From Streptomyces sp. NRRL F-5630 (GTDB lineage: Bacteria; Actinomycetota; Actinomycetes; Streptomycetales; Streptomycetaceae): DNA of 14,299 bases. The notes under the pieces were generated by a model. That model saw only the letters and a program-made list of their open reading frames with translations, ran no database searches and was not told where the DNA came from. Each line of letters begins with the position of its first letter. Positions within the stretch are counted from its first letter, which is position 1. A program made the translations under genes and the position numbers. The stretch is from contig NZ_JOGO01000106.1 in assembly GCF_000719475.1 (NCBI RefSeq), positions 1-14,299 on the forward strand, written 5' to 3'. Of the stretch, positions 1 through 7,828 are shown one piece after another.

Positions 1-37
1 GGCCGAGGGTGGCGGGGCGTCCCTCCGCCCCTCGGCC
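1..37 (-). terminator. Hairpin terminator downstream of MDR oxidoreductase gene
   Basis: An 8-bp outer stem (1-8 with 30-37, GGCCGAGG/CCTCGGCC) is followed by an inner GGCGG/CCGCC stem (11-15 with 25-29). It lies 22 bp past the stop of the minus-strand oxidoreductase gene. There is no clear U-tract, which is common for high-GC actinobacterial terminators. It touches the window edge, so its full extent is unknown. Confidence 0.5.
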
Positions 38-59
38 CGCTCCCCCGCCCGTCCCGGCC

Positions 60-1091
60 TCACGGTGTCAGGACGATCTTGCCGCTCACCGTGCCGGACT
101 CCGCGAGGCGCAGCGCTTCGGCGGCCTTCGCGAGCGGGAAGGTCCCGGCGACGCGGGCGGTGATCTCGCCGCGCGCGAGCGCGGTGAGGACCGCCGTGAG
201 GTCGGCGCGCAGGTGGGCGCGGAAGCGGGCCTTGTTCCGGGAGCCGGCCCAGATGTTGTAGAAGCCGGCCCTGCGCCCGTTGGGTAGCAGCTGCCACAGC
301 CCGAGGCGTACGAGGAGCTTGATGACCGGCCACTGCCGCGAGCCGGTGGCGTCGCGGGTGGACGCGGTCCCGTACGCGACGAGCGTGCCGCCGCGCGCGA
401 GCATCCGCCAGGAGTCGACGATGCCGGGGCCCCCGACGTGGTCGAAGACGGCCGCGACGCCGCCGGGCGCCAGCTCCCGCACCCGCGCGGCCACATCGCC
501 GTCGTGGTAGTCGAGCGGCGTGACGCCGAGCGCGCGCAGCGCCTCGTGGTGGCGGGCCGACGCGGTACCGATGACCTCGGCGCCGGCCGCCCGGGCGAGC
601 TGGACGAGGACGGAACCGACGCCGCCGCCCGCGCCGTGCACGAGGACGGTCTGCCCGGCGCTCACCCTGGCCTTGCGGTGCAGCATCTGCCAGGCCGTGA
701 TGCCGTTGACGACGACGGTCTCGGCCTCCTCGGCGCTCACGCCCTCGGGCACCGGTACGAGGTCGGCGGCGGCGACGCGTACGCGGCTCGCCCAGCCGCC
801 CACCTTGAGCAGTACGGCCATCCGCCGCCCCACGAGGGCCGGGTCGACGCCCGGGCCCGTCGTGTCGACGCGGCCCACGAGGTCGTACCCCGGCACGAAG
901 GGGAACGGCGGCTGGTCGAAGTACCGGCCGCGCCGCATCTGCTGCTCGGCGAAGGAGACCCCGCTCGCCTCCATCGCGAGCACCACCTCTCCCTCGCCGG
1001 GCACGGGCGCCTCCGCCTCGCGCACCTGAAGGCCCTCCGGTTCCACGATGCCCGGCAGGACGACCTCGACACGACGTGCGCTCTCACTCAT
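60..1091 (-). CDS. Zinc-independent MDR-family NAD(P)H oxidoreductase (quinone oxidoreductase-like)
   Basis: This 343-residue protein is of typical length for the medium-chain dehydrogenase/reductase superfamily. The GroES-like N-terminal domain has the SGVSFAE and PFVPGYDLVGRV signatures. The Rossmann domain carries the nucleotide-binding AGGGVG at about residues 154-159 (VLVHGAGGGVGS), and the C-terminus ends in the usual GKIVLTP. The cysteine cluster and catalytic zinc ligands of alcohol dehydrogenases are absent, so it belongs with the zinc-free quinone oxidoreductase/enoyl reductase-like branch, which uses NADPH on quinones or other electrophilic carbonyls. The substrate cannot be read from sequence. 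The ATG at 1091 has a GGGGAA site 4 nt upstream and a promoter-like TTGACT-18-TATAAC. It is divergent from a TetR gene, which is the likely regulator. Cytosolic; no signal peptide. Confidence 0.9.
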   Translation of the reverse strand: MSESARRVEVVLPGIVEPEGLQVREAEAPVPGEGEVVLAMEASGVSFAEQQMRRGRYFDQPPFPFVPGYDLVGRVDTTGPGVDPALVGRRMAVLLKVGGWASRVRVAAADLVPVPEGVSAEEAETVVVNGITAWQMLHRKARVSAGQTVLVHGAGGGVGSVLVQLARAAGAEVIGTASARHHEALRALGVTPLDYHDGDVAARVRELAPGGVAAVFDHVGGPGIVDSWRMLARGGTLVAYGTASTRDATGSRQWPVIKLLVRLGLWQLLPNGRRAGFYNIWAGSRNKARFRAHLRADLTAVLTALARGEITARVAGTFPLAKAAEALRLAESGTVSGKIVLTP

Positions 1092-1125
1092 GACGTTCCC
1101 CGATCCATAGAGGTTCTCGCTTTCG

Positions 1126-1183
1126 TGAGAAGTTATAACGCATTCCGTCTGCGAGAGTCAATAACTCAAGTGATAACCTCTCA
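1126..1183. promoter_or_regulatory. Inverted-repeat operator pair between MDR and TetR genes
   Basis: TGAGAAGTTATAAC on the plus strand (1126-1139) matches TGAGAGGTTATCAC on the minus strand (1170-1183) at 12 of 14 positions. This makes two facing copies of one site, 44 bp centre to centre. The left copy covers the oxidoreductase -10 element. The right copy lies 44 bp before the tetR start. Its position in a divergent TetR/oxidoreductase spacer makes it a likely TetR binding region (inference). Confidence 0.5.
1132..1161 (-). promoter_or_regulatory. Candidate promoter of the MDR oxidoreductase
   Basis: On the minus strand, TTGACT (1161-1156) and TATAAC (1137-1132) are separated by 18 bp. This is a good housekeeping sigma-type match in an otherwise very GC-rich window. 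Predicted transcription would begin near 1125, giving a leader of about 34 nt before the ATG at 1091. The -10 element lies inside the left arm of the inverted repeat at 1126-1183, so a repressor there would block it. Confidence 0.55.
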
Positions 1184-1226
1184 CCGAGAGCATCCGACCC
1201 GATCGATCCCGAGCCGAGGAGAGCGC

Positions 1227-1880
1227 GTGAGCGAGCCGAAGACCTCCCGCGAGCGGTACCGCGCCCAGGTGCGCGAGGACATCAAGCGCCACGCGTGGGA
1301 GCAGATAGCGACGGCGGGGGCGAGTGCCCTGTCCCTCAACGCGATCGCGAAGCGGATCGGCATGAGCGGCCCCGCCCTCTACCGGTACTTCGCCAGCCGC
1401 GACGACCTGATCACCGACCTCATCAGGGACGCCTACCGCAGCCTCGCCGACACCTTCCTGGCCCGCGCGGCCGAGGGCACCGACCTCCCGGGCCTGGCGC
1501 GGGCCCTGCGCGCCTGGGCGCTCGCCGACCCGCAGCGGTACTTCCTCGTCTACGGCACTCCGCTGCCCGGCTACCACGCCCCCGAGGACACGGTGGTCAC
1601 GGCCTCGGAGATCATGGCGGTGCTCCTCGACGTGTGCGCGGCACAGGACGGGCAGGACGACCGGCCCCGGGGTGTCGTGCCCCCTGCGGAGGGGTACTTC
1701 GCCGAGCACGGCGACTGGGCCAGGGGCCATCCCGCGAGCCCGGCCGCCCGCCTGCGCGCCCTCACCGTCTGGACCCGCCTGCACGGGGTGCTCTCGCTCG
1801 AACTCGCGGGCGACTTCGACGGCATGGGCTTCGATCCGGCGGTGCTGTACGCGGCGGAGGTGGACGCGCTCACGAAGTGA
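1227..1880 (+). CDS. TetR-family transcriptional regulator with WHG-type ligand domain
   Basis: This 217-residue protein has an N-terminal TetR helix-turn-helix at about residues 35-62 (LSLNAIAKRIGMSGPALYRYF). The C-terminal ligand domain carries the WHG hallmark near residue 190 (VWTRLHGVLSLELAGDF), typical of TetR_C_33 proteins. The GTG at 1227 is chosen because GAGGAG sits at 1216-1221 and the HTH begins at the usual distance from it. The open frame extends much further upstream, but that part is antisense to the oxidoreductase. The gene is divergent from the MDR oxidoreductase and shares its promoter spacer, so local repression and autoregulation are likely. The inducer is unknown. Confidence 0.88.
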   Translation: MSEPKTSRERYRAQVREDIKRHAWEQIATAGASALSLNAIAKRIGMSGPALYRYFASRDDLITDLIRDAYRSLADTFLARAAEGTDLPGLARALRAWALADPQRYFLVYGTPLPGYHAPEDTVVTASEIMAVLLDVCAAQDGQDDRPRGVVPPAEGYFAEHGDWARGHPASPAARLRALTVWTRLHGVLSLELAGDFDGMGFDPAVLYAAEVDALTK

Positions 1881-1890
1881 GCACCGCCTG

Positions 1891-1913
1891 CGTCCGGGCC
1901 CCGGGCCCGGACG
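1891..1913. terminator. Bidirectional hairpin between convergent tetR and Y-family genes
   Basis: CGTCCGGGC (1891-1899) pairs with GCCCGGACG (1905-1913), extendable to a 10-bp stem with a 3-nt loop. It fills most of the 42-bp gap between two convergent genes and can serve both strands. No T-tract is seen. Confidence 0.6.
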
Positions 1914-1922
1914 GGGCCGCTC

Positions 1923-3032
1923 TCACGCCGCCAGCGTCCCCGGGACGACCGCCCCCGCGCCGAAGCGCCGCCGCGCGCGGTCGGCCGCCGCCTCCAGGCG
2001 GTGCGCCTTGTCGTCCTCGGGGTCCAGGCTGAGCTGGTGGGCGGCCCCGGCGGCGGGCCGCAGGCCCTCGGCGCGCAGCACGAGCCCCCGCACCCGGGCG
2101 CGTTGCAGGCCGAGCGCCTCGTGCAGGCCGTACGCGGCGGCGGTGAGCGCCCGTGTGTGGGCGCTGGGCTCGGGCAGCGCGCGGGAGCGCACGGTGGTGG
2201 AGCGGTCGGCGTAGCGGACGGTGAGCTGGAGGCTCGCGCACACCTGCTCCTCGGCCCGCAGCCGGGTGCCGAGTTCCTCGGTGAGTGAGAGCAGGGCGCG
2301 GCGTTGGCGGTCGCGGTCGAGTTCGTCGCGGTCGAAGGCGCGGTGCGCGGAGAGGGCGCGGGAGAGCGCGTCGGGGGTGACGGGGGTGGGGTCGATGCCG
2401 TGCGCGCGGGCGCGCAGTTCGCGTCCGGCGCGGGCGCCGAGGATGCGCTGGAGGGTGCCGAGCGGGGCGGCGGCGACGCGTCCGGCGGAGTCGAGTCCGT
2501 AGGAGCAGAGCGTACGGGCGGTGGCGGGGCCCACGCCCGGCAGCGCGATGACGGGCTTGCGGTCGAGGTAGGCGGCGAGCCCGTCCTCGGTGACGGTGAC
2601 GGTCGCGCCGAAGCGGGCCTCGCGCGCGGCCATGCGGGCGATGAGCGGGGTGGGGCCCACGCCGATCGCGCACACGACACCGTGCAGGGCGAGGGTCCGC
2701 ACCCGTACGAGCGCGGCGAGTTCGGCGACGTCGCGCCCGAAGTAGCGGCGCGCGCCGCGCACGTCGGCGAGCGCGGTGTCGGGCGGGAGCGCCTGGACGA
2801 GCGGGGTGAGCCCTTCGACGGTGGCGAGCAGCGCGGGCAGCAGGTCGGGCGCGCCGGGCTCGCGCGAGAGCCGGAAGCGCACGCAGAGGACACCGGCGCC
2901 GGATCCCTCCCCCGTCCCCCCGGCCGCGCTTTCCGCACCACCGGTCGCGTCTTCCCCGTACGGGCCCGGGGCTTCGCCCGCCCTCTCCCCGTACGGGTCC
3001 GCGCCCTCCCCGTACCGTGCCGGGCCGCTCAT
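1923..3032 (-). CDS. Degenerate Y-family DNA polymerase-like protein (ImuB/DinB2-like)
   Basis: The protein has 369 residues. A Gly/Pro-rich N-terminal stretch (1-46) precedes a shortened palm/fingers region, a thumb helix-hairpin-helix (VIALPGVGPATARTL, 161-175; HGIDPTPV, 211-218) and a little-finger domain (about 225-335). The two catalytic acidic sites look lost: the usual VDMD of motif I reads VRFR (51-54), and DEAFLDVTG reads DTALADVRG (85-93), with Glu replaced by Thr. It keeps QLSLD (333-337), which resembles a beta-clamp binding motif. This pattern fits a non-catalytic, ImuB-like partner that brings DnaE2 to the clamp. The ATG at 3032 overlaps the dnaE2 stop (ATGA) and is preceded by AGGGGAG. 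A start at 3059 is possible but less likely. Some databases would call it DinB or UmuC-like. Confidence 0.82.
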   Translation of the reverse strand: MSGPARYGEGADPYGERAGEAPGPYGEDATGGAESAAGGTGEGSGAGVLCVRFRLSREPGAPDLLPALLATVEGLTPLVQALPPDTALADVRGARRYFGRDVAELAALVRVRTLALHGVVCAIGVGPTPLIARMAAREARFGATVTVTEDGLAAYLDRKPVIALPGVGPATARTLCSYGLDSAGRVAAAPLGTLQRILGARAGRELRARAHGIDPTPVTPDALSRALSAHRAFDRDELDRDRQRRALLSLTEELGTRLRAEEQVCASLQLTVRYADRSTTVRSRALPEPSAHTRALTAAAYGLHEALGLQRARVRGLVLRAEGLRPAAGAAHQLSLDPEDDKAHRLEAAADRARRRFGAGAVVPGTLAA

Positions 3033-6000
3033 CCCGCGCTCCCCTGGCTCTGGTGCCACAGCTTCGCCCGCGCGATCCCGCGGCCCGTCGCCGCCGTGTC
3101 CGCGCCCGCCGGTTTGAGATCGGCCCAGGGGTTGAGCGCGAAACCGGTGGGGAGGGTGATGCGGCGCGCGGCCGAGGCCGGTTCCGCGGGCTGCTCCTCC
3201 AGGGGTTCGGCGAGCTTCGCCGCGACCGCTTCGAGGCCGCCCTCGGCGCGCAGGTCGAGGAGTTCGGCGAGGTTCCAGGCGACGGTGCCGACGACGCTGA
3301 GGCTGCGCGGCCCGCGCCGCTGCACGGTGCCGCGCACGAGGAGCAGCCAGGAGTGGAAGACGGTGTGGGCGCAGCGCTCGTGCGAGTCGTCGAAGAAGGC
3401 GAGGTCGACGAGTCCGGTGCCGTCGTCGAGGGTCGTGAAGACGACGCGTTTGCCGGAGCGGATGGGCGGGGTCTGGGTCGCGGCCTTGGCGCCGGCGACG
3501 AGGACGGTCGCGCCGTGCGGGGCCTCGCGCAGGCGGCGCGCGGAAACGACGCCGAGTTCGCGCAGGAACTCCTGGTGGTCGCCCATGAGATGGCGGGACG
3601 CGTCCATGCCGAGGACGCCGAGTTCGGCGCTGAGCCGTTCGGTCTCGTCGAGGTCGGGGAGCCCGGCGGGCGCGGTGCGGCGACCGCCGGAGAGCGGGAG
3701 CTGGGTGCCGTGCGAGGCGGCACCCCTGCCCATGCGGTGGAGTTCGGCGAGGTGGAGGAGGAGGTCGCGGCGGTTGGCGCCGAAGGCGTCGAGCGCGCCG
3801 ACCTGCGCGAGGCGTTCGGCGACGGGCCGCGAGGGCCGCGCGCGCTCCCAGAAGTCGAGGAGCGAGGTGTACGGCTGCGCGGCGGCGATCCGCTCGCCCT
3901 CGGCCTCGCTCATGCCGTGCACGTCGGCGAGCCCGAGGCGGACACCCCAGCGGGCCGCCGGAGGCTCGTCATCGGACACCAGTTCGATGCGATGGGCCGG
4001 GGCGGAGTGGTTCACGTCCACGGGCAGGATCGGTACGCCCCTGCGCCGCGCGTCCGCGAGGAGCAGCCGCTTGGGGTACATGCCGGGGTCGTGGGTGAGC
4101 AGCCCGGCGTAGAAGGCGGCCGGGTGGTGGGCCTTGAGCCAGGCGGACTGGTAGGTGGGCACGGCGAAGGCGACGGCGTGCGCCTTGCAGAAGCCGTACG
4201 AGCCGAACGCCTCGACGATCTCCCACGTGCGCGTGACGGTCTCGGCGTCGTAGCCGCGTTCGGCGGCGCGCTGCGCGAACCAGAAGCGGATGCGGCCCTG
4301 CGACTCGGGGTCGGAGAGCCCGCGCCGCACCCGGTCGGCCTCGTCGCGCCCGCAGCCGGTCATGGTGTGCACGAGGTCGATGACCTGCTCGTGGAAGACG
4401 ACGACGCCGTAGGTGTCCGCGAGGGCGGGGGCGAGGTCGGGGTGCGGGTAGCGCGCGGGGGCGCGGCCGTGCCGGGCCTCGATGAAGGGCCGCACCATGT
4501 CGGCGGCGACGGGCCCCGGGCGGAAGAGTGAGATGTCCACGACGAGGTCGTGGAAGGTGGACGGCTGGAGCCTCCCGACGAGGTCGCGCTGGCCGGGCGA
4601 CTCGATCTGGAAGCAGCCGAGGGTCTCGGTGGAGCGGATGAGCTGGTACGTCCTCTCGTCGCCTGGCGGGAGCGCGTCGATGTCGGGCGCCTCGCCGGTG
4701 GCCCGGTCCAGTTCGGAGAGGGCGTGCGCCATCGCGGACTGCATCCGCACCCCGAGGACGTCGAGCTTGAGCAGCCCGAGGTCCTCGACGTCCTCCTTGT
4801 CGAACTGCGCCATCGGCAGCGACTCGCCGCTCGTGGGCACGACGGGGGTGCGCGAGAGCAGCGAGGCGTCCGAGAGGAGCACCCCGCACGGGTGCATCGC
4901 GACGCCGCGCGGGAGCGCGTCGAGCCCTTCGACCAGTTCCCAGAAGGTCCCGTACTTCTCGCGCTCGGCGGCGACGGAGGCGAGTTCGGGCAGTTCGTCC
5001 ATCGCGGTGCGGGCGTCGCGGGCGCGAATGTGCGGGAAGGCGGTGGCGATGCGGTCGATGTCGGCGGGGTCGAGCGAGAGCGCGGCGCCGACGTCGCGGA
5101 TCGCGTGCCGCACGCGGTACGTCTCGGGCATCGCGACGGTCGCGACGCGCTCGGGCCCGAAGCGGCCGAGGATCGCGCGGTAGACCTCGATGCGGCGCGC
5201 GGACTCGACGTCGATGTCGATGTCGGGCAGCACGGAGCGCCGCTTGGACAGGAAGCGCTCCATGAGCAGCCCGTGCTCCAGCGGGTCGGCGTGCGCGATG
5301 CCGAGGAGGTGGTTGACGAGGGAGCCCGCGCCCGAGCCGCGCGCGGCGACGCGGATGCCGAGGTCGCGCACGTCGTCGACGACGCGGGCGACGGTGAGGA
5401 AGTACGAGGCGAAGTCGTGGTGCCCGATGATGTCCAGCTCGTGGTGCATCCGCTCCCAGTACGCGCGCGCCTTCGGGCCCCGGTCGTAGCCGTGCCGGAC
5501 CATCCCGGCGGCGGCGCGCGAGGCGAGGGCGCGCTGCGCGGTGCGCCGGCCGGCGCCGACGAGACGCGGTTCGGGGAAGCGCACGGAGCCGAGGCCGAGG
5601 TCGTCCTCGGGGTCGACGAGGCACTCCGCCGCGGTACGGGCCGTGTGGGCGAGGAGCGCGGCGGCGGCCTGCGGGCCGAAGCCCGCGGCGGTCGTGATCC
5701 GTTCGGCCTCGGCGGCCATGCGCCCGGCGTCCTTGAGCCAGCGCTCGCCGCTGTCGAGGCCCTTGGCGGGGTCGATGGGAACGAGGCGGCGGGCCGCGTC
5801 GAGCACGTCGGCGATGCGGCCCTGGCCCGGGTCGGCGTAGCGCACCGCGTTGGTGAGCACGGGGCGTACGCCTTGCTCGGCGGCGAAGCCGACGGTGCGG
5901 GCGGCGAGGCGCAGGGAGCCGGGTCCCGTACCGGCGCGTCCGTGGTGGACGGCTTCGAGGCGCAGCGCGTCGCCGTAGCGCTCGCGCCAGGGGGCGAGGA

Positions 6001-6523
6001 GGCGGGCCGCGCGGTCGGGGCGCCCGGCGGCGAGGGCGCGGCCGATGTCGGACTCGGGGCCGAGCAGGACGGTGAGCCCTTCGCCGGGGTGGGCGTCCCA
6101 GGGCAGCAGCGGCGGGCGCTCGCCGCGGGCGTGGGCGGCGGTCACCAGCGCGCACAGGGAGGCCCAGCCGCGCGCGCCGTCGCGGGCGAGGAAGGTCACC
6201 CGCGGCGCGGACTCGTCGAGGAAGGCCCCGCCCCGTACGGGAGCGCGCCGCCGCCCGCCGCCGCGCGTGTCCCGCGTGGCGGGTACGTCCACGGCGAGAT
6301 CGACCCCGAACAGGGGCCGCACGCCTTCCTCGGCGCACGCCTTGGCGAAGCGCACGGCTCCGGCGAGGGTGTCGCGGTCGGTGAGCGCGACGGCGTCCAT
6401 GCCCCGCTCCGCGGCCCGTGCGGCGAGCGCCTCGGGATGCGAGGCGCCGTACCGCGCCGAGTTGCCGGAGACGGTGCGCAGATGCGCGAAACCGAGACCC
6501 GAAAGGCCCGGAGACCTGGTCAT
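3029..6523 (-). CDS. dnaE2: Error-prone DNA polymerase III alpha-type subunit DnaE2
   Basis: This 1164-residue C-family polymerase is the usual DnaE2 size and lacks the long C-terminal tau-binding region of DnaE1. The order is PHP domain (about 10-80), palm with catalytic PDIDID (433-438) and third aspartate in LLKLDVLG (D588), fingers (FQIESPGQR about 638; FGSYGFCKAHAVAFA about 773), HhH region (about 860-915), QLPLSG (941-946, clamp-binding-like) and OB fold (about 1004-1085). The polymerase site is intact. In the PHP domain, expected His ligands are replaced (HLR at 14-16 and TDR at 48-50, where HxH and TDH are usual). The ATG at 6523 is chosen over an upstream GTG at 6529 because GAGGAGG at 6535-6529 is perfectly spaced for it and overlaps the GTG. 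Role: translesion synthesis and induced mutagenesis with the downstream Y-family partner. Confidence 0.95.
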   Translation of the reverse strand: MTRSPGLSGLGFAHLRTVSGNSARYGASHPEALAARAAERGMDAVALTDRDTLAGAVRFAKACAEEGVRPLFGVDLAVDVPATRDTRGGGRRRAPVRGGAFLDESAPRVTFLARDGARGWASLCALVTAAHARGERPPLLPWDAHPGEGLTVLLGPESDIGRALAAGRPDRAARLLAPWRERYGDALRLEAVHHGRAGTGPGSLRLAARTVGFAAEQGVRPVLTNAVRYADPGQGRIADVLDAARRLVPIDPAKGLDSGERWLKDAGRMAAEAERITTAAGFGPQAAAALLAHTARTAAECLVDPEDDLGLGSVRFPEPRLVGAGRRTAQRALASRAAAGMVRHGYDRGPKARAYWERMHHELDIIGHHDFASYFLTVARVVDDVRDLGIRVAARGSGAGSLVNHLLGIAHADPLEHGLLMERFLSKRRSVLPDIDIDVESARRIEVYRAILGRFGPERVATVAMPETYRVRHAIRDVGAALSLDPADIDRIATAFPHIRARDARTAMDELPELASVAAEREKYGTFWELVEGLDALPRGVAMHPCGVLLSDASLLSRTPVVPTSGESLPMAQFDKEDVEDLGLLKLDVLGVRMQSAMAHALSELDRATGEAPDIDALPPGDERTYQLIRSTETLGCFQIESPGQRDLVGRLQPSTFHDLVVDISLFRPGPVAADMVRPFIEARHGRAPARYPHPDLAPALADTYGVVVFHEQVIDLVHTMTGCGRDEADRVRRGLSDPESQGRIRFWFAQRAAERGYDAETVTRTWEIVEAFGSYGFCKAHAVAFAVPTYQSAWLKAHHPAAFYAGLLTHDPGMYPKRLLLADARRRGVPILPVDVNHSAPAHRIELVSDDEPPAARWGVRLGLADVHGMSEAEGERIAAAQPYTSLLDFWERARPSRPVAERLAQVGALDAFGANRRDLLLHLAELHRMGRGAASHGTQLPLSGGRRTAPAGLPDLDETERLSAELGVLGMDASRHLMGDHQEFLRELGVVSARRLREAPHGATVLVAGAKAATQTPPIRSGKRVVFTTLDDGTGLVDLAFFDDSHERCAHTVFHSWLLLVRGTVQRRGPRSLSVVGTVAWNLAELLDLRAEGGLEAVAAKLAEPLEEQPAEPASAARRITLPTGFALNPWADLKPAGADTAATGRGIARAKLWHQSQGSAG

Positions 6524-6590
6524 CCGCACCTCCTCGGACGCTCGTGCTCACCCCCTGGTTCATCTCTCGGGCACCACGATAAACCACGTC

Positions 6591-6606
6591 TCGAACGTTC
6601 GTACGA
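6591..6606. promoter_or_regulatory. LexA (SOS) box upstream of dnaE2
   Basis: TCGAACGTTCGTACGA matches the actinobacterial/Gram-positive LexA consensus TCGAACnnnnGTTCGA at 11 of 12 defined positions; only GTTC reads GTAC. It lies 68 bp before the dnaE2 start. A weak -10 candidate (TTTATC, 6583-6578 on the minus strand) follows it. It implies DNA-damage induction of the dnaE2 operon. Confidence 0.75.
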
Positions 6607-6688
6607 TTAGCACGGCGGGCGTACGAACAGACGGGTGAACGGGCACGGGGAGTGACGGGCGACGGGGGCAGGGCAGGGGCAGGCACGA

Positions 6689-6731
6689 CCAGGGCCCCGG
6701 CCCCCGCGCGTGGCGGGGGCCGGGGCCCTGG
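6689..6731 (-). terminator. Strong hairpin terminator after sprD-like gene
   Basis: A perfect 19-bp inverted repeat (6689-6707 with 6713-6731) closes a 5-nt GCGTG loop. It begins 14 bp past the protease stop on the minus strand and stands between that gene and the dnaE2 promoter region. It should stop readthrough from the protease into dnaE2. Confidence 0.85.
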
Positions 6732-6745
6732 GGGTGGTGCGGGTG

Positions 6746-7828
6746 TCAGCCGATCTCGGCGCCGAAGGCGTCCAGCGCCTCCGTGACCGGCTGGAAGAAG
6801 GTCTCGCCGCCGGAGGTGCAGTCGCCGCTGCCGCCCGAGGTGAGGCCGATCGCGTTGCTGCCCGCGAAGAGCGAGCCGCCCGAGTCGCCGGGCTCGGCGC
6901 AGACCGTGGTCTGGATGAGCCCGTCCACGATGCCGTCCGCGCCGTAGTTGACGCTCACGTCGAGGCCGGTCACCTCGCCGCTGTGGACGCCGCTGGTGGA
7001 GCCGGAGCGGGTGACGGCCTGGCCGACCGTCGCGTCGGCGGCCCCGCTGATCGACTGGCTGGTGCCGTCGTAGAGGTCGACCTCGCTCGGGTGGGGGGTG
7101 TTCCCGCTGTACTTCACGAGCCCGTAGTCGTTGCCGGGGAACTCGGAGCCCGCGTTGCTGCCGAGCGGGTTGCCGTCCGCGTCGCTCCAGCTGCTGATCG
7201 CCTCGGTGCAGTGCCCGGCGGTGAGGAAGGCGGGCTCGCCGCCGACCGTCACGTTGAAGCCGAGCGAGCAGCGCCCGCCGGAGCCCTCGATCGCGTCGCC
7301 GCCCGCGATGAGGGGCTTGAAGGTGCCCTTGGACTGCTTGAGCGTCGCCGCGGTGCCGAGCTTCTCGACGGCGGTGGTCAGCTTCTTGAGCTGGGCGCCC
7401 TTGACGGTGCGGTCGGCGGTCACGACGACCTTGTTGGAGACCGGGTCCACGCCCCAGGAGGTGCCGGGTATCGCGGTGGTCTCCTTGGCGACGGCGGAGC
7501 GCGCCGACTTCAGCTCGGCGAGCGTGTGCGCGACGACTCTGGCCTTCGCGCCCGCCGCCTCGGCCGTCTTCGCGGCCGACTGGTCCGTCACGTTGACGAC
7601 GAGGTGCTTGGCCTGCGCGTCGTAGTAGGTTCCCGCCGCGTGCGCGCCCAGGTCCTGGGTGAGTCGCGAGGCGAGCTTTTCGGCCTTCGGCGCCGAGAGG
7701 GTGTGCGGGGCGGTGGGGGGCGCCTCGGCGGCGTTCGCGGTCTGGAAGGTGAATCCGGCCGCGAGCAGCGCGGCCACTCCGGTGCCCGCGATCGCGGCAC
7801 GTCGCACGGTGGTCCGTCGTTCGGTCAC
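6746..7828 (-). CDS. sprD: Secreted S1-family serine protease precursor, streptogrisin D-like
   Basis: The protein has 360 residues and is a secreted, alpha-lytic-type serine endopeptidase. A signal peptide (1-33) has Arg-rich start, hydrophobic core and ANA|A cleavage. A pro-region (about 34-173) includes the alpha-lytic pro-domain segment [14 protein letters not shown]. The mature enzyme starts at IAGGDAI (174). The catalytic triad is H206 (LTAGHC), D234 (NDYGLV) and S316 (GDSGGS). Two disulfides are expected: C187-C207 and C310-C337. The mature part closely resembles streptogrisin D (IAGGDAI start, [15 protein letters not shown] end) as I remember it. The GTG at 7828 is chosen because GGAGG sits 7 nt upstream and the signal peptide starts there; the longer frame upstream does not look like protein. 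The pro-domain acts as a folding chaperone and inhibitor in this family. Confidence 0.9.
   Translation of the reverse strand: MTERRTTVRRAAIAGTGVAALLAAGFTFQTANAAEAPPTAPHTLSAPKAEKLASRLTQDLGAHAAGTYYDAQAKHLVVNVTDQSAAKTAEAAGAKARVVAHTLAELKSARSAVAKETTAIPGTSWGVDPVSNKVVVTADRTVKGAQLKKLTTAVEKLGTAATLKQSKGTFKPLIAGGDAIEGSGGRCSLGFNVTVGGEPAFLTAGHCTEAISSWSDADGNPLGSNAGSEFPGNDYGLVKYSGNTPHPSEVDLYDGTSQSISGAADATVGQAVTRSGSTSGVHSGEVTGLDVSVNYGADGIVDGLIQTTVCAEPGDSGGSLFAGSNAIGLTSGGSGDCTSGGETFFQPVTEALDAFGAEIG

Noticed and set aside
438..1226. Long open upstream extension of the TetR frame
   Set aside because: It is antisense to the oxidoreductase gene and its promoter region. A GTG with a good ribosome site at 1227 fits the TetR domain start.
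2304..6610. Long plus-strand open frames opposite dnaE2 and the Y-family gene
   Set aside because: Their translations are low-complexity Gly/Ala/Glu/Arg-rich shadow sequence with no domain, as expected opposite high-GC genes.
6620..6630. GTACGAACA as a second LexA site
   Set aside because: It has just one half-site, with no GAACnnnnGTTC arrangement.
7794..7828. Twin-arginine signal in the sprD-like precursor
   Set aside because: Two RR pairs occur, but neither is in an RRxFLK-like context. It looks like an ordinary Arg-rich Sec signal peptide.
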